This document shows positions 41,375 to 52,160 of a DNA stretch of 64,000 bases, piece after piece; position 1 is the stretch's first letter; each line of letters starts with the position of its first letter. The position numbers were made by a program, and so were the translations under genes. Under the pieces are notes generated by a model, which was not told where the DNA came from, made no database searches, and saw only the letters and a program-made list of their open reading frames with translations. Source of the stretch: Ichthyophis bannanicus (Eukaryota > Chordata > Amphibia > Gymnophiona > Ichthyophiidae); assembly GCA_033557465.1 (NCBI GenBank), contig CM066040.1, positions 325,394,297 to 325,458,296 on the forward strand. The letters run 5' to 3'.

Positions 41375-42275
41375 AGCATTCTATTTAACATCTACGTTCG
41401 TGATATGGCGGAAGGGCTGTCGGGTAAGGTTTGCCTCTTTGCGGATGATGCCAAAATCTGCAATAGAGTAGACACCCAGGAAGGTGTAGATAACATGAGG
41501 AGGGATCTAGCTAAGCTTGAAGAATGGTCTAGAATTTTGCAGCTGGGATTTAATCCTAAAAAATGCAGGGTCATGCATTAAGCTGCAAAAATCCAAAGGA
41601 GTTGTACAGTGTAGGGGTGAGGTACTTCTGTCCACTAAAGAAGAGCAGGACCTGGGCACAACTATGTCTGACAATCTTAAAGTAGCTAAACAAATGGAAA
41701 AGGTGACTGTGAAAACCAGAAGGTTTCCTGGGTGCATAGGGAGAGGAATGGCTAGCAGAAGAAAGGAGGTGATAATGTCTCTGTATAAGTCTGGTGCGAC
41801 CTCATTTGGAGTATAGTGTGCAATTCTGGAGACCGCACCTTCAAAAGGATGTGAACAGGATGGAGTCGGTGCAGAGGGTGGCTACTAAAATGGTTAGTGG
41901 TCTACATTATAAAGCATATGAGGACAGACTGAAGGATCTTAATATGTACACCTTAGAGGAAAGGCGGGACAGAGGTGATATGATTGAGATGTTTAAATAC
42001 CTCCGTGGCATAAATGCATGGGATGAGGGTGAAAGGAAATAGACTCAAGAGTAATATGCAGAAATATTTCTTTACGGAAAGAGTGGTAGATCCATGGAAT
42101 AGTCTCCCAGTGGAGGTGACAGGGAGGAGAATAGTGTCTGAATTCAAAAAGGCATGGGACAAACATAGAGGATCTCTAAAGGAAAAAGGGGACTCTTGTA
42201 GTGGTTGATATGGAAGGACAGACTAGATAGGCCATGTGCTCGTTTTCTGCCACGATGTTTCTGTGTTTCTATAGG
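41375..42275 (+). mobile_element. CR1 (second family) 3' part
   Basis: Opens at the FNIYVRDMAEGLSGKVCLFA block with the active-site LFADDAKICN. It continues through LEEWSRILQLGFNPKKCRVM, then in other frames RPHLEYSVQFWRPHLQKDVN, LEERRDRGDMIEMFKYLRG and KYFFTERVVDPWNSLP. The end is GATAGGCCATGTGCTCGTTTTC, then TTTCTGTGTTTCTATAG. Four frame changes; inactive. Confidence 0.85.
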
Positions 42276-42454
42276 GGGCCGCAGCATGAAGGGGAGCCCC
42301 ACACGGGGTAACACACTACCGCCTTGACACTGCTCTGAAGGATTACAAAAAACAGGGCAATGCAGAAAGCTGGCGCTGAAGTCACATGCTATTAGCTGTG
42401 TATGCATTTTCATAGTGTACCAATAGTGCAAAATTTCAGTGCTGGTATGCAGCA

Positions 42455-43070
42455 AATGTATTTATTTATTTAACATTTTTTATACTGCGCCTTATCTTAT
42501 AATCAAGGCGGTTAACATTGTAACTTCAATTTTACAGAAAACATGCGCTAAATACAGCTAACAATTTAAACCATAACTGGCAACTTTATAGCATGCTAAG
42601 GGAGGGGGGGGGGGATTTGGAGTGCTAAAACATGAATTATGTACTAGGCAATGTATATGCAATTGATCATGTGGAGTGGACATGAGATCCGAGGAATGCT
42701 ATGGAGTTAGGTGTGTTCACTGAAGTGCTCGATGAAGAGGAGGGTCTTGAGCTGTTTCCAAAAGTCCTTTAAGTCTGTGGTTGTTCTTAGTTTTTTTGGG
42801 AGAGAATTCCAGATAGATGGGGCGGCAAGTGAGAGGGCCCTCTTCGCAGTGGAATTTTTGGCCTTTGGGTGTAGGTCTGGTGTTAATGTTACTGCTTCTC
42901 TCAGGTCTGCTTTTGGGTTTGGTACCTATAAGTTCCTGCAAGATTCTGGCTCTTATGTTGTTTTTGATTTTGAAGATGGTAAGGGCTGATTTGTACTTGG
43001 TTCGTGAAGAAATCATGTATGTGCAAAACTTCAGAGTAAAGTTGAAAGGAGGGCAGCCAACGCATGCACA
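42455..43070 (-). mobile_element. L2-like LINE 3' end
   Basis: Minus-strand reading GPLTCRPIYLEFSPKKTKNN then HRLKGLLETAQDP (C-terminal block). The 3' tail has complementary ATTTATTTATTTAACATTTTTTATACTGCG at 42459-42488. A poly-G run is at about 42603-42614. Confidence 0.65.
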
Positions 43071-43369
43071 AACAATAGACATGCTATAGAAGTGGCCACG
43101 TGCGCTTACGCGTAAATGTCAAACGCTTGTGTTATGCGCATAGGACGCACAGGTTCTTTTGGTGCTCACCCCATAATAATCAATACTGTTTCACCCAATA
43201 ACATTTTTTTTATGAAATCAGAACAAAAGAGACATAACAGTAAATGGAGAATAAGTGAGTCCAAAGAAAACCAAAGAATAAGAAACAAAAGACATTTTGT
43301 CTTGAAGGCTGAACATTCGCTTATACACTGAAAGATATATGTTGAAAGCCTCATCAACAACCTTTGCTA

Positions 43370-43560
43370 TGCTTGATGGTTATGGTTTAGGCACCTGATA
43401 TACCGCCCTTTACTTGTGCATCAGCGCGGTTTACATGTATGTATATACTAACAGGTACTTTTTATTGTCCCCAAAGGGTTCACAATCTAAGTGTACCTGA
43501 GGCAATGGAGGGTTAAGTGGCTTGCCCCAAGGCCACAAGGTCCTGCTGCTCAGTAATGGA
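43370..43560 (-). mobile_element. CORE-SINE, tRNA head lost
   Basis: Minus-strand CORE block CCTTGGGGCAAGCCACTTAA then CCCTCCATTGCCTCAGGTAC and ACTTAGATTGTGAACC, with a LINE-like tail AAACCGCGCTGATGCACAAG...GGCGGTATATCAGGTGC. The tRNA-like head is missing beyond about 43550. Confidence 0.6.
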
Positions 43561-43884
43561 TAAAGACGCAATGCTTGAGATTACTTTGCAGGCCATTTGG
43601 GCAATGCTGCTTAAACTTGAAGCTACTGTCTCTCACAGTGCTGTGGACATTATCTGAGAAACAGCAGTATATGAATAGGAAGTTAATGATTAGATTTTGG
43701 ATTTGGAGAAAAAGATGTAAAGACCTAGACTGTCACTGAGGTTCTTGTAAAATGGAAGATCATAATTTATAGAAAACTCGAGCGATTTGAAAATCTGAGT
43801 TTGAACTTCCCCTGGCTTCCACCTATTTTGGAAGTATCAAAGATCCCTGATGTGGCTATTGCACCATTAAATAAAGCGTATTAT
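43561..43884. other. Unassigned stretch
   Basis: Nothing recognised. Confidence 0.4.
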
Positions 43885-44363
43885 GGGCCCAATCTTGAAT
43901 GGGGGCAGGGCTAAGCACTGTAGCCGCGTAGCCCTGCTCACTGACCCCTTAACCCCGGATATTCACTTCCACGGCGATGGAAGTGAATATCCAGGGTTCA
44001 CTGCACAGCCGGGAAGCTGCCGAGCTTAACCGGGCAGCAGCAATTTTCCATGCTGTCCGGTTAGCACTCTGCACCGAAAAGATAGACGAGAGTTCTCCTC
44101 ACCTAGCTTTTCGTCGCAGAGTACTAACCAGGCAGCATGGAAAATCGCTGCTGCCGGATAAGTGTTTGCCTCCACTGCTGTTCCACCCCAGAACGCTCCT
44201 CACACGCCTCGATGCTAACCAGATAGCAACGGGGCGCGTAGGGGACTTTGGAGGGGATTTTCGAAAGCACCAACTGGGTAAGTGTCTTTGAAAATCCCTA
44301 TTTATGGCATTTTCATGTTTACTGGGCTGTAAACCGTGTAAATGCCTTTCAGAAATGCTGCCC
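43885..44363. mobile_element. GGGCC-ended palindromic MITE, copy 4
   Basis: Starts GGGCCCAATCTTGAATGGG. The right end GAAATGCTGCCCG is degenerate. Central palindrome GGGCAGCAGCAATTTTCCATG...CATGGAAAATCGCTGCTGCC, with an inner GAAAAGATAGACGAG...CTAGCTTTTCG hairpin. Shares TTTACTGGGCTGTAAACCGTG with copy 1. Confidence 0.75.
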
Positions 44364-44679
44364 GATATGCCTAGGGATGTTTTGGCTTTGCGTGAAATAG
44401 TTCGTCAAGACAGAGCTATACTTCTAGTATCCTTCGTCTTGTTACGGCTTTATTTCTAGGTCGGTCCATAAGGATCTTTCCCGATGTAGCTTGTGCAACG
44501 CAGGAGAGAAGAAAAGATGTTTCTAGCCTTAAGGCAAGAGATACTAGCTCTTGCTGCCTCTTTCCTGCTTAGGTATCCGTGTAAATGCTGAATTTCTAAA
44601 TGCGAGATATGTTTTTCTTTTCCCTTAGACATTAAAAAGTTACCTGTTCCAGTTTCTTCCTCTTCCCAAATGGTTGTCG
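44364..44679. other. Unassigned stretch
   Basis: No element recognised before the target duplication at 44680-44687. Confidence 0.4.
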
Positions 44680-44687
44680 CTGAGAAG

Positions 44688-45086
44688 CAGGGGCAGCCTA
44701 AGGGTTTCTGCTGCTTCAGGCAGAAGCCCCCACTGCACCGCCCCCCCCCCCTGTGCTACTGCTCCCACCTCCACTGCTGCCCTCCCCCTCCCATCATCGC
44801 CCTCCTGTCACTGCTGTCGCTGCGGCCGCCGCCCCCAAATCCGTCTTCTCATTTTGTGGTAGTGGCAGCGGCTCGACTGTTTTGAGCCACCACTGCTTTC
44901 AAAACAGAGTCAGGCTGCTGCTGCCACCACCACTGAAAGATGAGATGGATTTGGGGGGTGACGACAACCGAATTCCACTTTCAAAGTGGTGGCGGCTGAA
45001 AATGCAGTTGGGCTGCTGCCGCCGCCACTTTCAAAATGGAGTCGACTTGCTCACCAGGGTCTGCTGCCTAGTGGGAAGGCCGACTG
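44688..45086. mobile_element. Short non-autonomous hAT-like element
   Basis: 399 bp between near-identical 8-bp repeats CTGAGAAG (44680-44687) and CTTAGAAG (45087-45094). Ends CAGGGGCAGCCTAAGGG and complement CAGTCGGCCTTCCCACTAGG. Inside is rich in CTG/CCG triplets. No coding capacity recognised. Confidence 0.55.
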
Positions 45087-45094
45087 CTTAGAAG

Positions 45095-46194
45095 TGCTAT
45101 TTGTTTAATGGCTTTGGTTAAAACACTTAATGCCTTGTTTTTTTTTTATTTTATTTTATTTCCTATTACTATCTCTACCTATACTGTTGCTGGATTGTGG
45201 ACTATGGGTAATAGTGACAATTTGCTACAGCAGATGTCATTCTATTTGTTGTCCTTTATAGCAATGCTGCTGCTTTCTTATCTCTCTTACGTTTCTGTAA
45301 AGAGTGGATACCTGTATATTTTTCGTGAAATCATAAATAAAAATGTTTTTAAAAAGTGGATAAGTAACCTGGCTAATTTAAACCAGATTTCTCACTGTAG
45401 AATATTGGCCCTTTTTGAATCAAATAAAATGAAATTGTGAGGAACTGGGCTGAGACCTCCTCATGGGGCTGCAGCTGACCATAGGCTCCGAGTGCAGTAG
45501 TCGAAGGAGGGTTGTAGGGACAGCTCCAGGAGTGAGCCTCAGCTTAGACAAGGGGCAGAGAATAAGACTCTCCAGACCTCTGTCCTCTGCTAGACTTTGC
45601 CAGTAGGGACTTGCAGAACCTCCTGACTTGCCTTTGTCTAAGTTTCTTTGTATATGAAATAAACAAACTTGACCTTTCAGGGACTTATATTTCCCAGAAT
45701 AAAAATGGATTGTTCCTCTGTCATAGAAAGTGGGCACTATATTTAACTGCTACTGTGCTCCCTCACTTTCCCCTTCTATGACTGAACAATGAAACACATC
45801 CTACTGCTGGCTCCTGTTCAGTCTTATTACCAAGGCTACACTTATACAGGATCTGCCAGAGTCCCAAAACTCCAAGTGGCCAATACGTGGGCATAGCCAG
45901 TCCTTACTGTCTCTGCATTTCCAAGGCAGCTTTTAGCAAGAAAGGTTTGTCTTTTTCAGACGATGCTTAAAAATCCAGAAAAACAGACAGTGCTGATGGA
46001 ACAGACAGAATGAGGAGAAATCGGACTTCCAGTGAAACTGCTGCCGGAGTTTACAGGGCTGGCACAAGGATATCTGAGGTCCTGTAGCAAACTTTATTTA
46101 TGTTTATTCAGGGCTTACTTAAATCGCCTCTCACTATATAGCGTGATGAAGTGATTTACAACAGAATTAAAATGATAGTATTCCACGCTTTAAG
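45095..46194. other. Unassigned stretch
   Basis: Includes a 110-codon open frame (45108-45440) rich in hydrophobic residues but without recognisable features; T-rich DNA easily produces such frames. A CAGGGCTGGCACAAGG start at about 46048 resembles the left end of the element at 51566. Confidence 0.35.
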
Positions 46195-46349
46195 AAAACG
46201 GAAAGGACATCCAAAAAACTGCCAGCATGGTTTAAAGGTGAGGTCAGAGAGGCTATTGTTGGCAAAAAGCATCTTTCAGGAAATGGAAAAAGGAGTCAAA
46301 TGATGAAAACTGGAAATAACATAAGCACTGGCAAGTTAGATGCAAGGCA

Positions 46350-48316
46350 TTGATAAGGCAGGCAAAGAGAGAATTTGAGAAGAAGCTTGCTATGGAAGCA
46401 AAAACATGTAATAAAGACCTTTTCAAGTACATTCATAGCAAAAAACGTGTGAGAGAGTCAGTTAGACAATTAGATGATAGAGGGATAAAAGGGGCATTAA
46501 GAGAGGACAAGGCCATAGCGGAGAGACTGAATGAATTCTTTACTTCGGTCTTTACTGAGGAAGATGTAGTGATGTTACCTACGACTGAAATGGTATTTAA
46601 AGGTAATGCCGCAGAAGAATTGAAAGAAATAGTGATACACCAGGAAGATGTATTACAACTATTTGATAAACTGAAGAGTAGCCAATCATCTGGACCGGAT
46701 GGTATACATCCAAGGGTGTTTAAAGAACTGAAATATGAGATTGCAGACCTACAATTAGTAATCTGTGAATTATCATTAAAATCATCTGTAATACCTAAAG
46801 ATTGGAGAATGGCCAATGTAATGCCAGTTTTTAAAAAGGGATCCAGGTGTGATCCGGGAAACTACAGACTGGTGAGCCTGACATCAGTACTGGGAAAAAT
46901 AGTAGAAACCATTATAAAGAACAAAGTTACTGAACATGTAGATAGTCATGGCTTAATAGGAGACAGCCAACATGGCTTTAGCCAAGGAAGGTCTTATCTT
47001 ACTAATCTGTAATGTTTTTTTGAAGATGTGAATAAACAGGTAGACAAAGGTGAGTTGGTTGATATAGTGTATCTGGATTTTCAGAAAGCCTTTGACAAGG
47101 TCCCTCATGAGAAACTCTTGGTGAAATTAAAAAGTCATGGGATAGGAGGTAGTGTACTATTATGGATCAGGAACTGGTTAAAAGATAGAAAGCAGAGGGT
47201 AGGGTTAAATGGCCAGTTTTCCAAATGGAGAAAGGTGAACAGTGGAGTACCCTAGACATCTGTGCTGGGTCCGCTGCTTTTTTTTTAAACATAGGAGTGG
47301 AGGAGTGGCCTAGTGGTTGGGGCAAGGTACTTCAGGCCGGAAGGTAAGGGGTTCAAATCCCACTAGAGGACAGCAACCTCGGGCTGGAAGGGCTGGGGTT
47401 TCTAGACCCACAGGTGCTCATTGTGGTCTTGGGCAAGCCACTTAACTCTCCATAGCCCATGTTCCCTGTAAAATAGTTTTCTCCAAGTTATAATGCCCTG
47501 TTCAATGTAATTTCAGTTTGTTCAATGTAAACTGCAGTATATAAGAGAATGTAAATAAATAAATAAAATATTTGTAAATGACCTAGAAATGGGAATAACA
47601 AGTGAGGTAATCAAATTTGCAGATGACACAAAATTATTCAAAGTTGTTAAAATCCATGAGGATTGTGAAAAATTGCAAGATGACCTTGATAAATTGGAAG
47701 ACTGGGCATCCAAATGGCAGATGAAATTTAATGTGGATAAGTGCAAAGTTATGCACCTAGGATAGAACAACCCAAACTATGGTACACGATGCAAGATTCC
47801 ATATTAGGAACCACCACTCAGGAAAAAGAGTTGGACATCATTGTGAATAACATGTTGAAATCCTCCACCCAGTGTGCAGCGGCAGCCAAGAAAGCAAATA
47901 GAATGCTAAAAATCATAAGGAAAGGAATGGAGAATAAAACAAAGGCTATTATAATGTCTCTGTATCGTTCCGTGGTGCAACCACATCTTGAATATTGTGT
48001 GCAATTCTGGTCGCCGTATCTTAAAAAGGATATAACGTTATTAGAAAAGTTACAGAGAAGAGCCACCAAAATGGTAAACGAGATGGAAGGCTACTCCTAT
48101 GAAGAGAGGCTAAAAAGGTTAGGGCTCTTCAACCTGGAAAAGAGACAGCTAAGGGGAGATATGATAGAAGTCTATAAATTAATGAATGGAGTGGAACAGG
48201 TAAACATAGATCGATTGTTTACACCATCAAAATGTAGAAAGACTAGGGGGCATGCAATGAAGCTACAGGGTAAACTAAGACTAATAAGAGAAAGTATTTT
48301 TCCACTCATCATGTAA
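46350..48316 (+). pseudogene. CR1 reverse transcriptase, broken
   Basis: First segment 46350-47012: SSGPDGIHPRVFKEL, VIPKDWRMANVMPVFKKGSR, YRLVSLTSVLGKIVE, QHGFSQGRSYLTNL, then a TAA at 47010. Second, 47028-47255: VDIVYLDFQKAFDKVPHEKL with the catalytic Asp, and NSGVP. The SINE insertion follows. Then IKFADDTKLF (about 47610, FADD active site), [20 protein letters not shown] and a TAG at 47763. Third segment, 47741-48316, covers QCAAAAKKANRMLKIIRKG, RPHLEYC-like, [19 protein letters not shown]. No endonuclease domain because of 5' truncation. In life it would copy CR1 RNA at a nicked target. Confidence 0.88.
47288..47572 (+). mobile_element. SINE B, inside CR1
   Basis: tRNA-like head GTGGAGGAGTGGCCTAGTGG and box B GGGGTTCAAATCCC. 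A middle part follows with GGAAGG...GGCTGGAAGGGCTGGGG, then the CORE-like GTCTTGGGCAAGCCACTTAA. The tail is CCTGTTCAATGTAA...GTATATAAGAGAATG and AAATAAATAAATAAAA. It splits the CR1 RT between the SGVP and FVNDLEMG blocks. Confidence 0.88.
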
Positions 48317-48600
48317 TCAAACTCTGGAATTCGTTACTGGAGGAAGTAGTAAAAGCTGTTAGTGTAGCTGGGTTTAAAAAAGGTTGGACAAGTTCCTGGA
48401 GGAAAGGTACATAAACCATTTTTAAGAAGGGACCCAGGATATCAATGCTTGACCCAGTACAAGCATTGCAGAACCTGTGTCTTTTTGGGAAACTGCTAGG
48501 TACGTATGACCTAGATTGGCCACTGTTGGAAACAGGATACTGGGCTTGATGGACCTTGGTCTGACCCAGTATGGCATATGTTATGTTCTTATGTTCTTAA

Positions 48601-49017
48601 AGAAACTGCAAAAATGGATAAGGACATTGATAGAACAGCTAGAAGGAGGAGGGATAACCACATGCTGGTCCGTAAAGGAAAAGGAAGGGGATACCATCAC
48701 AGGAGAGCAGCAAAAGCTAGCACAAAGTGCACCTTCCCCACCACCTCATGGCCCAGCTCAAGGTAATCTGTTGCCTGAGGCAAGGGACCCCCCTCCATCC
48801 TTGAGGCACACAAAAGGGAGGAGTCTGGTTAGGGAGTATGGAGAGAGACAGAATCCCCTCACTCAGAACACTATCCAGGCCCCAAGAAAAAAGAAAGCAA
48901 TTTATAATCCCATACCAGACATCCTTGGAGGACATATGACCTACTCAGTTATGCCTGTGTTGCACAGCTCACTCTGAGGTCATCTCTCCAGGATCTCCAA
49001 GCTAGTGAGTCCCATAT
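48601..49017. other. Unassigned stretch
   Basis: A plus-strand frame to 48977 reads through from the CR1 end with Lys/Arg- and Pro-rich sequence (LPEARDPPPSLRHTKGRS). It vaguely recalls LINE ORF1-type tails, but I cannot assign it. Confidence 0.35.
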
Positions 49018-49285
49018 GTGGAGGAGTAGCCTAGTTGTTGGGGCAAGGTACTTCAGGCCAGAAGGTTTGTGGTTCAAATCCCACTAGAGGACAGCAACCT
49101 TGGGCTGGAAGGACTGGGGTTTCTAGTCCCACAGGTGCTCCTTGTAGTCTTGGGCAGGCCACTTAACCCTCCATAGCCCATGTTCCCTGTAAAAATAGTT
49201 ATTTCCAAGTTATAATGCCCTGTTCAATGTAAACCACCTTGATATCATGAAAGGCAGTATATAAGAAATGTTAAATAAATATGTG
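49018..49285 (+). mobile_element. SINE B
   Basis: Same head and body as at 47288-47572 (GGCAAGGTACTTCAGGCCAG, CTAGTCCCACAGGTGCTCC, GTCTTGGGCAGGCCACTTAA). The L2-like tail is GTAAACCACCTTGATATCATG then AGAAATGTTAAATAAAT. Confidence 0.88.
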
Positions 49286-49363
49286 AAGACTACATTCCTG
49301 CTTGTTCCTGGAGATAGCATAAGTTACTCACTTGTAACATGATCTCCAGGAATGTAGTCTTCA
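49284..49363. repeat. Perfect inverted repeat / possible MITE end
   Basis: TGAAGACTACATTCCTG (49284-49300) and CAGGAATGTAGTCTTCA (49347-49363) are perfect inverted copies. Inner arms CCTGGAGAT / ATCTCCAGG and GTTAC / GTAAC give a long hairpin. It starts at the SINE B end, and a related GTTCCCGGAGAT word recurs at about 49590. Confidence 0.65.
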
Positions 49364-50183
49364 GAACCCACCCTCCTCCCCTAGGAGTTGTAGTTTTTCT
49401 TCTTCTCCTTCTATCCTTTTATCTCAGCTACAAACTCAACTGAGGAGGGAGAGCTGGAAAGGCAGGAAGGCAGCTATGCAGGTGCAGAGGGATGCTCCCA
49501 AAAGCTTTCCTATTGGATGCTGGGGAGTGTTCCTGCGTGGGCTCTGTCGGTATCGACATTACCCATATGTGAAGGCTAAATTGCTGTTGTTCCCGGAGAT
49601 CTCTCCATGGGGATGAATAGAAATCTTTGCTACACGGATATCAAAAACGAATTTGAGGCAAGCTCTCTCACCCCCTCCCACATTTCGAAGCAGCAACATA
49701 GCCTGGATGCAGACAACATTCCTGCATGTGAGTCCTCCGGCACACTCCTGCTGGTGAGAGAAATGCTGTGATACTACGATTTCAGCTGTGAGGAACAGGC
49801 AGTGGAAATACAAGGTTACAGCATCCCATCCACTGGCAGCAGCGCGGGGGAAGACTGCTGTGCGGCTTCACAGGAAGGCGGGATGCTGGCGCTCCTCCCA
49901 CGCTCATTTCTTTCTCCTTCGAAAGCAGTCAGGATGCAATGCATTCCCCCTGTGATTCCTCTCATCCCCCTCCAAAGCCACCTGGCTGTAGCTGTCTCAC
50001 GCCACACTCTGTGACGGGTGGAGAGAGGCTGGCATCCCTTCAATGGAGAGCAGAGCTGGCCTTGCTGACTTCCCATTCAACTGTATTCATTCAAAATCAA
50101 GGGCTAGAGCATACCCAGGAAAGGTAAGAATGAGAGTAAGCACAGCTTAAGCCCATGCAAAGTAAATACATATATGTATGCTA
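49364..50183. other. Unassigned stretch
   Basis: No gene recognised. Open frames of 60-86 codons on both strands lack motifs. The words around 49570-49620 suggest a second end of the hairpin repeat starting at 49284. Confidence 0.35.
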
Positions 50184-50191
50184 CATGGAAT

Positions 50192-51165
50192 CAGGGGCGG
50201 CCCAAGGGGGGTGCGGGGCCATGTGCGGAGACTCGGTGCGGGGCCTCATTTGCATAAGGGGCCTCATTTGCTTAAATATTTGCATAATGTTACCATACAC
50301 TAACTTTTAGTAAACATGCCTCTTAATGAGTGTATGAATAAAGAAAGACTAAAAGACTTCTACATTACTATAATCCAGTGCCAACCGCCAGACACATTAG
50401 GAACTACTACAAACACTGCCCATTTAGAACCCATCTTAAAAATTACACCCCCGGGAACCAACCCAATGTACCCAATATGAACTTGATTCCCCTATAATAT
50501 ATCACCACAAACTTAACCCAATGTGTAACAGCCCTTACAATTCTAGATCCAACTAAGCCCCCTAGTGTATGTATGTTTTTTTGTCGGATCGTTCACCGTG
50601 AGAAGAAACTCTTCCTCTCTCGAGGTGAACCCTCCATTTTAATCAATTTATTAATGGCTGATTACCAGCCCAGACCGACAAAACCAGCACTTGCTGTCGT
50701 CAGCATAAAATTTTTAGAAAACAGACAGTAAAGGTATTCATTGAATCATCCCTGATCATCGGGCTACAAAAACAAACCTATCAGCTCAACAGTCCCCCTC
50801 CAACAATGGACGTTAACTCAAGAGGACTTAGCTGTTGAAGAACGGAGAGAGCTCCACCACGTCCACAATGGCCACAGCAATGGGCTGATGGGAAATCCCC
50901 GGCGGGATTAACAGAGCCGCGAGAAAGGAAACTCTCGCGGCTCTGAAAGAAGCCTGCGTTCGGGGATTGAACGCTAGCCTACGATGCAGGGAGGCTCTGC
51001 CGGGCAGGGGGGGCCCCGCAGCGGCACTCTTGATGCTGCCGTGGCAGAAACAGCTGTTTTTTTTTTTTAAACTTGTGATTATGAAGAATGTTTTTTGCGC
51101 GGGGCCCCCTGAAACGCGGGGCCCTGTGCAAAAAACATTCTTGCTCAATGGACGGGCCGGCCCTG
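50192..51165 (+). mobile_element. Non-autonomous hAT element (shared-cargo group, type I ends, short form)
   Basis: Perfect 8-bp duplications CATGGAAT (50184-50191 and 51166-51173). Ends are nearly identical to 3251-5919 (CAGGGGCGGCCCAAGGGGGG left, ATGGACGGGCCGGCCCTG right). It keeps the start of the short frame (MPLNECMNKERLKDFY at 50318). From about 50430 to 50870 there is unrelated sequence in place of the minisatellite. Only one arm of the palindrome remains (about 50880-51060). Confidence 0.88.
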
Positions 51166-51211
51166 CATGGAATGAGGTTATCACGTATGTGTGCTTGCAT
51201 GTGGATGCTAA

Positions 51212-51400
51212 GGGAGTGGAGGAGTAGCTTGGTTAGCAAGAGACCAGGGTTCTGTTCCCACTAGCACTCCTTGTGGCCTTGGGCAAGTCACTTAACCCTC
51301 CGTTGCCTCGGAAGAAAGGCCTGGCAATCTGCTTCCAGTCACACTGCCAAGAAAGCCCAGGAGTCAGCCTTGACTCAAAGACACACATTACATTTGTGGA
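51212..51400 (+). mobile_element. tRNA-headed CORE-SINE with RTE-like tail
   Basis: Head GTGGAGGAGTAGCTTGG, box B GGGTTCTGTTCCCAC, CORE GGCCTTGGGCAAGTCACTTAA. After CCGTTGCCTCGG the tail is AGAAAGGCCTGGCAATCTGC and then GTCAGCCTTGACTCAAAGAC, like RTE 3' ends. So this copy likely used RTE machinery. Confidence 0.7.
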
Positions 51401-51565
51401 TGCTACAATGTCGGTAAGTAAGTGCTTTCTTCTGTAGGATCCCTGCTTTGTGATGTATTTAAATAAAGTTTAAGAAATAAGAGAAAGGTGAAAGTATTTC
51501 TTGACTAGTTTCTGAGAACTGATGCTCCCTTCCTCAGGTCCAAGTAAAATGATCAGGGTCAGAGC

Positions 51566-51914
51566 CAGGGCTGCTGCAAGGTAATAGGTGCTCAAGGCAA
51601 ACCTTCAGCCATTCACCCCCCCCCCCCCCGCAAGATTTCCATAATTTAAATGAACAATCGTGATTTTTGCAACACCAGTCATCGACAATCCTGTATAAAT
51701 GCACAACTGGACATCATCCTTTTCAATATGAAACTTTGCTTTGTGTCTATGTGTGCGCCTAGTTTCCTGCAGGTAGAAGAATGTGCTGATGGCTCTAAGT
51801 CTGAGGGCTGTCAGGATCTATTGTTTTGCTTTGACCGCTGTTGCATTTTGCTGCCCCCAGAAGCTGCTGCCCTAGGCGGCCACCTAGTCTGGCCTAATGA
51901 TTGTACTGGCTGTG
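51566..51914. mobile_element. Probable non-autonomous hAT-like element
   Basis: Left end CAGGGCTGCTGCAAGGTAAT. Right part CCCTAGGCGGCCACCTAGTC then TGGCCTAATG...ACTGGCTGTG. Both match the general design of vertebrate hAT-type elements with GCCCTAGGCG subterminal sequence. Poly-C at about 51618-51630. No clean target duplication. Confidence 0.45.
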
Positions 51915-52044
51915 TACCAGATATACTGTCACTGCTGTTCTGTGTCTGCCTCTAGCAAATAGCCAGGGAATGGGACTCGAGGCAGCAACGAGGAAAAGAA
52001 AAGGGAAAAGAAGAAGCTCAAACACTACAAAACCACAGCAAAAC

Positions 52045-52160
52045 GAGCTTGGTGGAGGAGTAGCCTGGTGGGCTGGAGTGCCCTGTGTTCTTGGGCCTCC
52101 ACTGCTCAGATAGAAGCTTAGATTGTAAGTCCTCCAGGTACAGGGCAGAAGTGTAAGCTC
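52045..52160 (+). mobile_element. SINE fragment
   Basis: GGTGGAGGAGTAGCCTGGTGG head, and GCTTAGATTGTAAGTCCTCC from the CORE-SINE 3' part. The middle is shortened. Confidence 0.5.

Larger units (their letters stand above)
46195..48600 (+). mobile_element. CR1 LINE, 5'-truncated, split by a SINE
   Basis: The best RT of the TTATGTTC-tailed CR1 family here, from the region upstream of the RT to the 3' end. It is interrupted by SINE B (47288-47572). Its 3' tip is GGACCTTGGTCTGACCCAGT, then TTATGTTCTTATGTTCTTA. RT frame described separately. Confidence 0.92.

Noticed and set aside
45108..45440. 110-codon hydrophobic open frame that might be a small membrane protein
   Set aside because: It lies in T-rich DNA, which creates hydrophobic codons by chance, and shows no family motif or context.
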